The position numbers were made by a program, and so were the translations under genes. Below are positions 55,562 through 62,379 of a stretch of 64,000 nt of DNA, piece by piece (position 1 is the stretch's first letter; every line of letters starts with the position of its first letter). The notes beneath the pieces are model-generated. The model saw only the letters and a program-made list of their open reading frames with translations. It was not told the DNA's origin and did not search any database. This DNA comes from Burkholderia ubonensis subsp. mesacidophila (GTDB taxonomy: Bacteria > Pseudomonadota > Gammaproteobacteria > Burkholderiales > Burkholderiaceae): positions 124,001 through 188,000 of the forward strand of contig NZ_CP020737.1 in assembly GCF_002097715.1 (NCBI RefSeq). The letters run 5' to 3'.

Positions 55562-58354
55562 TCACGCGCGGCCCCCCTGCATCGCGTCGGACGCGAGGTC
55601 TTCGCGCACGGACACATGCAGGCCGAACGCGGCCAGGCGCTCGAGCGAAACCGGCGTCAGGTACGGCACGCGGCGCATGTAGATGCGGCGCTCGACCTCC
55701 TTCTCGCCGACCACGACGCCGGCGTGCTTGAGCTGCGCCTTGAACACGCGGTCGGACTTCACCGGCAGGCCGTTCCACTTGTCGCGCAGCGCGCTCGTGT
55801 GCGCGAGGTGATCCATCACGTGCCCGGTGCGCAGCAGCAGGCAGAACTCGCCGTCGACGGTGTCGAACGTGTACGGATGCTTGTAGTTGCCGCCGTCGAT
55901 CTCCGACAGCACGGTTTCCATGATCCAGACCCACGGCTCGCGATCGGCGCTCGTTTCGGCGACGTGGCCGTTCATCTCGGCGACCAGGTCGCGCGGGAAG
56001 TCGCCTTCGCTCGGGTCCATGCCGGCGAACTCGCACAGGTAGCGCCACGCTAGCGCGACGGCCGCGTAGTTGCCGGCCATGCGCCGCGCGCCGTCGTCCT
56101 CGCCGCTCGCGCGGCAACTGGCCAGCGCCTTGTCGCGCAGCGTCGCGTACTGCTCGAGCGCGGTGCGCTTGTCCAGGCCGGCGAGGAATTCGAGCCATTG
56201 CCGGACCGGAAAGCGCGGCAGGTCGTCGGGCAGGAGCGGCCCGCGCTTGCCGGTCAGCGTCGTGCGCACCAGTTTGCCGAGCAGGCTGCGCACCGGCACG
56301 TCCTCGCCGGCCAGCATCACGGGCGCGCACAGCAGGTATTCGGTCATGTCGGTGCCGCGCCGCGTCACCGTGTACTGGTAGTTTTCCTGCAACAGACCGA
56401 CCGCCTTGTCGATCACGTCCTGCCGGCGCGCGGACAGTTCTTCCCAGCCGACCGGATGGCTCGTGTGGCTGATGCTCGTGAGGAGGCGGAATTCGGTCTG
56501 CAGCGATTGCCCGGAGAACATCGTGAACGCGAGCGAGCGTTCGAGCCGCTTGATCAGCGTCGACTTGCCCGCGCCCTTGTTCGCCTGGATCGTGAGGTGC
56601 GGCCAGAAGCCGAGCAGCGCCTTCAGGTGGCCGCCGAGCGCCCACACGAGCGGGATCGTCGCGGCGTTCTGCTTGAACGTCGTCTGGTACGCGGCGATCA
56701 CGCGGCGCGCGTCGCCGACGAGGCCGCTCGGGAACGTCAGGTTATGGTACGGGCACTGCTTGTCCGCCTCGGTGAAGTAGCAGTCCGGGCCTTCGTTGAC
56801 GATCAGCCGGCCGTCGCGCCACGCGAGCCCGACGAAGTTCGCGGCCTGGCGCGCGCCGAGATCCGCGCCGCGCTCGAGGATGTTGACCATCCGCTTGAAC
56901 GGCGCCGGCGCCCAAATCGGGCCGAACTTGCCCCACTGGTCGACGTTGTGCAGCTGGTCGTCGAGCATCACCCGGCGGATCAGCTGAGCGCCGTGGCGCG
57001 GCGCCTGCACCGACACGGCGAAGTAGACGGTCGGCGCCTGGTCGGCGTCGCCTGTCATCGTCGACGTCGCGCTCGCGACCGACACGCGGCTGATGCCGGC
57101 GATGCGAAAGCCGCACAGGTCCGTCATCACGGGCGTCTCGACGCCTGCTTCCTCGTTGCGGTCCATCTTCGTGATGTAGCTGGTGAAGTCCGGCCGCACG
57201 CGAAAGCGCCAGTACTGCGCGAAGTCGTGCGGCGGCAGGAAGATGCGCGGCCGGCCGCGGCGCGGCGCGTCGCCGGGCAGGCCGGCGACCAGCCACGGCT
57301 CGACCTGCTCGAGCGCGCGCGCCAGCTCGGCCGGGCCGCGCAGCTGCAGGTAGTCGTTCACGTCGTTGATCGGCTGCTGCGCCGTCTCGCCGTCTGCAAG
57401 GTCCGCGAGCCAGCCGGCCTGGTCGACCAGCACCGCGCTGACGTTCAGCGCGGTGAGCCGCTCGTGGAGCGCACATGCGGCTTCCGGGCCGGGGCGGTGG
57501 CCGGCGCGCGGGTGGCCGTCCGCGAACGGCTCGTCGTTGTCGAGGCAGATCACGACGTGCTTGCCGCGCAGGAACGCGAAATCGATGCGCTCGACGTTCG
57601 CGAGGCCGCGCAGCGCGAGCGCCGCGGTGCCGGGCAGCGCGCAGGTGTCGACCGACAGCGCGTTGATCGCGCTTTCGACGATGATCACGCGCTTCGCGTT
57701 GGCGAGCCGGCGCGCGTCGGCGGTCCAGCCGTAGCCGGCCTTGTCGCCCTGGGTCTGCGTCTTGACGCCGCCGTTGAGCGCGGGGTCGACGTAGCGCATG
57801 TCGACCGCGACGACGCGTGCGTCGCCCGGCGCGCGCACCACGAACGCGGCGGCCGGGCCGCCGTGGCCGACGTCGCCGGCGGCGACCTTCGGGCTCGTCC
57901 ACGTGTTGAAGCCGAGCGTGCGCGCGGCGATCGCCGTGTCGAGCGCCGCGGCGGCAATGCCGCGGCCGCCGAGGTATTCACGCAGGCGGCCGCGCTCGGC
58001 GACGCAGCGATCGGCGATGTACTCGACGGTCGACTTCTCGCGGCGCTCCGCCGGCGCCGGGCGCTCGGGCGGGAAGCCGTAGACGTCGTGGAGGTAGCGC
58101 ACGGCGTCGGCGACGGTGCCGCCGCGCGCATGGATCACGAGGTCGATGCACGAGCCGCCGGCGTCGGCGCTGTGGTCGCGCCAGCCGGTGCCGTGCTTCG
58201 GGTGGTTCACGTAGATCGACAGGGACGGGCTCCGGTCCCCGTGCTGCGGCGAGTGGTAGAGCGCGCGGTCGCCGCCGCGGCCGCGCTTCAGGCCGAGGCG
58301 GCCGGCGAGGTCGTGCAGGTCGATGTGCCGTTTCAGTTGATCGATCGAAGCCAT
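55562..58354 (-). CDS. Phage Toprim primase-helicase
   Basis: The product has 930 residues. An N-terminal domain (LYHSPQHGDRSPSLSIYVN, GSCIDLVIHARGG) resembles primase zinc-finger domains but lacks the usual Cys set. A Toprim domain follows (RVIIVESAINALSVDTC, HVVICLDNDEPFADG). The C-terminal half has an ATPase with Walker A IQANKGAGKSTLIKRLE. It should initiate phage DNA synthesis. The gene begins 3 bp after an 87-codon ORF, in a polar cluster of early genes. Confidence 0.9.
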   Translation of the reverse strand: MASIDQLKRHIDLHDLAGRLGLKRGRGGDRALYHSPQHGDRSPSLSIYVNHPKHGTGWRDHSADAGGSCIDLVIHARGGTVADAVRYLHDVYGFPPERPAPAERREKSTVEYIADRCVAERGRLREYLGGRGIAAAALDTAIAARTLGFNTWTSPKVAAGDVGHGGPAAAFVVRAPGDARVVAVDMRYVDPALNGGVKTQTQGDKAGYGWTADARRLANAKRVIIVESAINALSVDTCALPGTAALALRGLANVERIDFAFLRGKHVVICLDNDEPFADGHPRAGHRPGPEAACALHERLTALNVSAVLVDQAGWLADLADGETAQQPINDVNDYLQLRGPAELARALEQVEPWLVAGLPGDAPRRGRPRIFLPPHDFAQYWRFRVRPDFTSYITKMDRNEEAGVETPVMTDLCGFRIAGISRVSVASATSTMTGDADQAPTVYFAVSVQAPRHGAQLIRRVMLDDQLHNVDQWGKFGPIWAPAPFKRMVNILERGADLGARQAANFVGLAWRDGRLIVNEGPDCYFTEADKQCPYHNLTFPSGLVGDARRVIAAYQTTFKQNAATIPLVWALGGHLKALLGFWPHLTIQANKGAGKSTLIKRLERSLAFTMFSGQSLQTEFRLLTSISHTSHPVGWEELSARRQDVIDKAVGLLQENYQYTVTRRGTDMTEYLLCAPVMLAGEDVPVRSLLGKLVRTTLTGKRGPLLPDDLPRFPVRQWLEFLAGLDKRTALEQYATLRDKALASCRASGEDDGARRMAGNYAAVALAWRYLCEFAGMDPSEGDFPRDLVAEMNGHVAETSADREPWVWIMETVLSEIDGGNYKHPYTFDTVDGEFCLLLRTGHVMDHLAHTSALRDKWNGLPVKSDRVFKAQLKHAGVVVGEKEVERRIYMRRVPYLTPVSLERLAAFGLHVSVREDLASDAMQGGRA

Positions 58355-58357
58355 CGT

Positions 58358-58621
58358 TTATTGCTGCTGGTCAGGTTGCTGCCGGGGGCGTTGCGCCGGA
58401 TTGCCGGTCGTGGCGGGCGACGCGACGAGCGCGTGCAGCGCGGCGGCGGAGTGCGGGAAGCCGAGCGCCAGACGATCGCCGAGGGCCGCGACGAAGCAGG
58501 CGAGCGCGTGCTGCCGCGCGGCGCTGTCCGGCGGGTTGTCGAAGCTCGGCACGTCGGCGGCCGCCGCGATCGCGACCCGGAGCACGGCGTCGTGCGGCGC
58601 GGGTTCGAGGGCGTGGTTCAT
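58358..58621 (-). CDS. Small phage protein, 87 residues
   Basis: ATG 58621 follows GGGGAGG. The product is Ala-rich with SFDNPPDSAARQHALACFVA and a Gln/Pro-rich tail. No family is recognised. It lies 3 bp before the primase gene and overlaps a 36-codon ORF by 4 bp, so it belongs to the phage early operon. Confidence 0.7.
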   Translation of the reverse strand: MNHALEPAPHDAVLRVAIAAAADVPSFDNPPDSAARQHALACFVAALGDRLALGFPHSAAALHALVASPATTGNPAQRPRQQPDQQQ

Positions 58622-58728
58622 GCGCGCGCCTCCCCGGCGAACGCGCCGGCGGGGTGCGCCGCGCGGCGGAAAATCGCGTGACCGGCAGGGCGCCGGGCGG
58701 CGCTGCAAGGCAGGGTCGGGATCATCAT
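58618..58728 (-). CDS. Very small phage ORF, 36 residues
   Basis: ATG 58728 (a second ATG follows) has AAGGACAC upstream. The frame reads MMIPTLPCSA and ends ARA-stop, with its TGA overlapping the next start as ATGA. Overlap and a ribosome site support translation; the peptide is unknown. Confidence 0.45.
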   Translation of the reverse strand: MMIPTLPCSAARRPAGHAIFRRAAHPAGAFAGEARA

Positions 58729-58745
58729 GTGTCCTTTTCGACGGC

Positions 58746-58787
58746 AAAAAGAAGCCCCTCGCGCCGTTCAGGCGCGATGCGAGGGGC
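58746..58787 (-). terminator. Intrinsic terminator downstream of the Ogr-like gene
   Basis: A nested stem GCCCCTCGC...GCGAGGGGC with an inner GCGCC/GGCGC pair is followed on the minus strand by TTCTTTTT. It lies 26 bp past the Ogr-like stop. Confidence 0.8.
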
Positions 58788-58812
58788 CAGGCAGGGGGCG
58801 GGAGTTAGGGCG

Positions 58813-59061
58813 TCAGACGGGCAGTTCGAGCTGCGCCGCGAGGCGCTCGCGCACGTGCGGCGAGAGCGGCAGCTGCAGCGACAGGTTCGGGATCGCGGAC
58901 GGCGACAGCGTGCGCGCGAATTCCATGTTCACGACATACGTGTGGCCGCACTCCGGGTTCGTGCACTGGAAGGTGATTTCGCGGAAGGTCAGCGACATTT
59001 CGCGGCTGCTGCGCGCGGTGGCGCGCGTGCGGCAATGCGGGCAGCGGTTCAGGATTCGCAT
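58813..59061 (-). CDS. ogr: Ogr/Delta-type late-gene transcription activator
   Basis: The product has 82 residues. The zinc finger CPHC...CTNPECG with MRILNRCPHCRTRATARSSR and FREITFQCTNPECGHTYVVN matches phage P2 Ogr and P4 Delta, which activate late promoters with host RNA polymerase. In classical P2 it follows gene D; here it sits in the early arm near the repressor. Confidence 0.92.
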   Translation of the reverse strand: MRILNRCPHCRTRATARSSREMSLTFREITFQCTNPECGHTYVVNMEFARTLSPSAIPNLSLQLPLSPHVRERLAAQLELPV

Positions 59062-59185
59062 TTCGTCTTGCTCCGGGCGGCCTGCGCGATGCAACGTTGG
59101 CCGATTGGCGAGTGGGTGGGCGCGCACGCGTGGTCCAGAATCGACACGTCGCGGGCGGGATCGAAGGACATGAAGGCGCGTCGAT

Positions 59186-59401
59186 TCAATGGCGCGCGGT
59201 GCGCGAGCGGGGCGCGGCGATTGCGCGAAGATGGCTCGCGCCGATGCGGATCAGCTCGCGCGCCATGCTGGAAATCGAGCGGTTGCGCTGTGCGGCGAGC
59301 TGCTCGAGCTCGCCGCGTTCGGTCGGCGTCAGCCCGACGTAGACGGGCTTGTCCGACATCGTGCCGCGCGGCGAACGGCGTGGGCCTTTGGAGGTGGTCA
59401 T
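59186..59401 (-). CDS. Phage ribbon-helix-helix protein
   Basis: The product has 71 residues. KPVYVGLTPTERGELEQLAA followed by RNRSISSMARELIRIG is a ribbon-helix-helix (CopG/Arc-like) DNA-binding domain. It is the first gene behind a good promoter divergent from the repressor, the place of cox or an anti-repressor in P2 relatives. Start may be ATG 59401 or 59359. Confidence 0.75.
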   Translation of the reverse strand: MTTSKGPRRSPRGTMSDKPVYVGLTPTERGELEQLAAQRNRSISSMARELIRIGASHLRAIAAPRSRTARH

Positions 59402-59445
59402 GGTCGGTATACTTTGTTGAGATAGTCTTGCGTTACGGTGGGGCT

Positions 59446-59474
59446 AGTCTAATGAGCAAAAAACGACGCGTCAA
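59446..59474 (-). promoter_or_regulatory. Phage early promoter divergent from the repressor gene
   Basis: On the minus strand, -35 TTGACG (59474-59469), 17-bp spacer and -10 TAGACT (59451-59446) match sigma-70 well. It lies 45 bp upstream of the RHH start and 18 bp from the repressor start, fitting a genetic switch. Confidence 0.6.
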
Positions 59475-59491
59475 TTGTTAATGGGTAATTT

Positions 59492-59983
59492 ATGACACAA
59501 ATCGGGAGTCGCTTGCGAGACGAGCGCTTGCGGATCGGACTCAGCCAGGATGAGTTTGCGACCGTGGGTGGCGTCGCGAGACGCTCGCAGTCCGCGTACG
59601 AGTCGGACGAACGCTCTCCCGACGCGGCCTATCTGCTGGCCGTTCGCGGGATCGGCGTCGACATCGGCTATGTGCTGACCGGGGAACGGCTCGCCGCCGA
59701 TGGCGCGGCGGCCGAGCAGGGCGAGCGCGACGCCGACGAGGCGGAAGTGCTCGCGATGTACCGGCAGCTCAACGAAGCCGGCAAGGCGTCGCTGCATGCG
59801 TTCCTCGCCAGCTGCATCAACACGGGCGCGATGCTGCAGACGGCGACGCCGCGGCGCGCGAAGCGCCTGCCGGAGAACCGCCGCGCGGCGCTCGATCAGC
59901 GCACGGCCGAAAACGTCGATCGCGCGATGGCCGAGCTCGAGCGGCTGAAGGCCGAGCGCGCGGCGAAGGAACCGAAGAAGTAG
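59492..59983 (+). CDS. Phage repressor, XRE/CI-like
   Basis: The product has 163 residues. N-terminal helix-turn-helix: IGSRLRDERLRIGLSQDEFA, TVGGVARRSQSAYESDERSP. The C-terminal half is helical and Ala/Glu-rich, without a CI/LexA self-cleavage Ser-Lys site. It is divergent from the early operon, so it is the likely lysogeny repressor, relieved by another protein rather than by self-cleavage. Confidence 0.85.
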   Translation: MTQIGSRLRDERLRIGLSQDEFATVGGVARRSQSAYESDERSPDAAYLLAVRGIGVDIGYVLTGERLAADGAAAEQGERDADEAEVLAMYRQLNEAGKASLHAFLASCINTGAMLQTATPRRAKRLPENRRAALDQRTAENVDRAMAELERLKAERAAKEPKK

Positions 59984-60170
59984 GGCGCGGCGCGCCGGCG
60001 TCGGGTGAATCAGGGCCCTGCACCGGCGGACGCGCGCCGGTCTGTTTGCATCCGGCCGCCGCATGAGGCGGCCCGGAGGGCGGCGGCGTTCCCGCTTCGC
60101 CGTGGTCCCGTCATTCCGCCATCCGGCGAAATCCCGGCTTTTGTTTCGTTGAAGATCCTGCCGCCCGCGA

Positions 60171-60190
60171 CTCGGGCGCATGCGCCCGAG
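60171..60190. other. Perfect 20-bp palindrome in the prophage switch region
   Basis: CTCGGGCGCA is followed directly by its own reverse complement, with no spacer. It lies 188 bp past the repressor stop in the 407-bp gap 59984-60390. A protein-binding dyad or a hairpin end are both possible. Confidence 0.85.
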
Positions 60191-60258
60191 CCCGGCCATG
60201 CGCCGGGCCGTGGCGTTCGGACATTCCGCAAAAGCATCGGATAAAATCCGAACAATCA

Positions 60259-60274
60259 CTGTATATCCATACAG
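60259..60274 (+). promoter_or_regulatory. LexA (SOS) box
   Basis: CTGTATATCCATACAG fits the CTG-N10-CAG SOS consensus, with a TA-rich centre. It is in the promoter region 117 bp before the ATG of the next plus-strand gene and nearest no other start codon. Confidence 0.8.
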
Positions 60275-60390
60275 TATTGGTTTAGCATTCTGAAAGCCGG
60301 TGAGGCTGGTGACGGTGGGAATTCCGAGGCTACCCCCGTCGCGTCAGGCGGCCCCGCCGGTTGATGACTGTGTTTGTGGAGACCGGAAGA

Positions 60391-60687
60391 ATGAAAAGTA
60401 ACAGTGAGCACAACACCGGCACGATTGGCGCGTCGCTGCCGGCTGATCATCACGCGGACACCCGCGGGTCGTCGATGTTCACCCCGCGAATCCGTACGGA
60501 CCTGACCGACGATGAGCGGGCTGACGCGCACGCGGCGATCGACACCGCGATGCAGTCGGTCGGCCAGGTGCTCGAGGCCGCGCTGCAGGCGATGGCGAAC
60601 CTGCGCGATGCGCGCGCGACGTTGACGCAATATGGCGACGGGCGGGACGCGCGCCTGAATCTCGGCGGGCAGCCGACCTCCCGCTGA
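60391..60687 (+). CDS. Phage protein behind a LexA box, unknown function
   Basis: The product has 98 residues. MKSNSEHNTGTIGASLPADH, then an Asp/Ala-rich helix (RIRTDLTDDERADAHAAIDT, QSVGQVLEAALQAMANLRDA). No family is recognised. ATG 60391 follows GGAAG; an ATG at 60364 is the alternative. The upstream LexA box makes an SOS-induced anti-repressor, like Tum of phage 186, an attractive inference. Confidence 0.7.
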   Translation: MKSNSEHNTGTIGASLPADHHADTRGSSMFTPRIRTDLTDDERADAHAAIDTAMQSVGQVLEAALQAMANLRDARATLTQYGDGRDARLNLGGQPTSR

Positions 60688-60705
60688 GCCGCGCTCATGC
60701 CTGAC

Positions 60706-60731
60706 GCCATCGCGACCGGTCGCGCGATGGC
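60706..60731. terminator. Hairpin between the LexA-box gene and gene D
   Basis: GCCATCGCG and CGCGATGGC arms with an 8-nt loop in the gap between two convergent genes. No U-tract in either direction. Confidence 0.45.
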
Positions 60732-60818
60732 ATGCCGAATCGCCACGCAGGCCGGTTCTCCGTCCGGCCGCTCCTTCCTTTCCTTCCTCGCGATCCGAGC
60801 CGCGCCTCCGGCGCCGCG

Positions 60819-61898
60819 CTAGTGCTTGCCGGTCGTCGCGCCAGCCTGCTTCTTCTTCGAATCCTTGCGCACCTCGAGCTCGAGCTCCGTCGTGAAGCCT
60901 TCGCCGCCGAGCTTGTGCGTCGCCTTCTTCACGAGCCACGGCGTGTCGTCGATTTCGGGCTTGAAGCCCGACACGGTGACGGGCATCTCGGGAAACAGCT
61001 CGGGCCGGCCGAGCGCCAGCGTGTAGAGCATCGTCGCCTGCTGGCGCTGGATGCGCGCGTATTCGGCCTGCGCCGCCGCGCGCGCTTCCGCTTCGGTCGC
61101 ATAGTCCTGCGGCAGCACCTTCGTGTTCTTGCCCTTCTCGTCGCCGACCACCACCGACTTGCGCTGCGCCCGGCCGTTCGAATGGTAGTGCGCGCGCACG
61201 GCCGCGTAGCTGTCGCGCTGCTCGATCTTGTAGTGATGCTGGTCGCCGCTCGCGCGCGTGAGCGGCAGCACGTCGAGCGGCTTGCCGCTCGCCGTCTTGC
61301 CGCCGCCGATCGGCAGGAACAGCAGATGGCGGGTCTTCACCGTCATCACGGCGTCGTAGCGCTTCGCGAGGCGCGTCAGGAACGACATGTCGGATTCGTG
61401 CGTCTGGTCGATGTGGTCGATCAGGATCTGCGCGAGCGTCGCGTCGACGGCCGGCTTCAGCCCGTGGCGCGCGGCGATGGCCCGCACGATCGCGCCGATC
61501 GTCTGCCGGTGCCAGCTCTTTTCCCGGCGCTCGTGCATGCGGTTCGTCATCGACGCCGAGCGCGCCTTGATCGTGATGATGTCCGGCGCGCCGCTGTGCT
61601 CGACGTGGTCGACGGTGAACGTGCCCTTGTCGACGAGCGGCTCGCCGACCCAGCCGATCGACACCGCGATGCTCGCGCCGCGCAGCGGAATCGCGAACGT
61701 GTTCTGCGTGTCGTCGATCACTAGGTCGAGCACGTCGGCCTCGTCCGCGCGCGATTCCACCAGCTGCAGGCTGACGAGATTCGGCGCGATCAGCCGCGAC
61801 AGGTCGCGGCCGTCGAGCGTGATCCGGTAGTCGGCCTGCGGTTGCGTGCGTCCCGTGCGGGTCGGCCGTTCGCCCGGCTTGCAATCGAACGTGCTCAT
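60819..61898 (-). CDS. P2-like tail protein D (late control / baseplate hub)
   Basis: The product has 359 residues. ADYRITLDGRDLSRLIAPNL, VLDLVIDDTQNTFAIPLRGA, HESDMSFLTRLAKRYDAVMT and YATEAEARAAAQAEYARIQR are those of the P2 gpD/VgrG-like hub. Its start overlaps the U stop by 4 bp. Confidence 0.93.
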   Translation of the reverse strand: MSTFDCKPGERPTRTGRTQPQADYRITLDGRDLSRLIAPNLVSLQLVESRADEADVLDLVIDDTQNTFAIPLRGASIAVSIGWVGEPLVDKGTFTVDHVEHSGAPDIITIKARSASMTNRMHERREKSWHRQTIGAIVRAIAARHGLKPAVDATLAQILIDHIDQTHESDMSFLTRLAKRYDAVMTVKTRHLLFLPIGGGKTASGKPLDVLPLTRASGDQHHYKIEQRDSYAAVRAHYHSNGRAQRKSVVVGDEKGKNTKVLPQDYATEAEARAAAQAEYARIQRQQATMLYTLALGRPELFPEMPVTVSGFKPEIDDTPWLVKKATHKLGGEGFTTELELEVRKDSKKKQAGATTGKH

Positions 61899-62350
61899 GG
61901 CTTGGCCGCTCCGTCGTCTTCGTTCGCCGGCGCACCGTCGTCTTCCGGCGGTGGCGCTGCGGCCAGCACGCCGTCGTCGACGCGCTTGAGCACCAGCGTG
62001 AAGTCGATCTTGCGCGGCACGCCGTCCTTCGTGTGATACGTGCCCGTCACGCTCAGGTTGTCGATGACGTACGCGCCGTAGACGTAGCCGTTGCCGTCGA
62101 CGAGCACGTACGCGTCGCCGATGTCGCCCATTCGCGCGAGCGTCTCGATCGACGCGATCTCGCCGATGCCGTTCTCGGGCGCGACCGTGCCGCTGAGGGT
62201 GATCGTGTCGTCGCCGGCGCCGGTGAACTGGCTCGCGTCGCGCACGCCGATGCGCGCGGTGGCGCGGTGCTTCCAGTTGCGCTGGCGCTGGAGCTCCCGG
62301 TAAGGCGTGGTCGCCAGGCTGAAAACGAACTGGTCGAGCGACATCATCAT
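61895..62350 (-). CDS. P2-like tail protein U
   Basis: The product has 151 residues. MMMSLDQFVFSLATTPYREL, RIGVRDASQFTGAGDDTITL and DAYVLVDGNGYVYGAYVIDN match P2 gpU tail-completion proteins. GAAAGGAAA lies upstream of ATG 62350. It lies 29 bp after the tape-measure gene and overlaps D. Confidence 0.93.
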   Translation of the reverse strand: MMMSLDQFVFSLATTPYRELQRQRNWKHRATARIGVRDASQFTGAGDDTITLSGTVAPENGIGEIASIETLARMGDIGDAYVLVDGNGYVYGAYVIDNLSVTGTYHTKDGVPRKIDFTLVLKRVDDGVLAAAPPPEDDGAPANEDDGAAKP

Positions 62351-62379
62351 GGCGGGTTTCCTTTCGTTGAAGCGGACAA

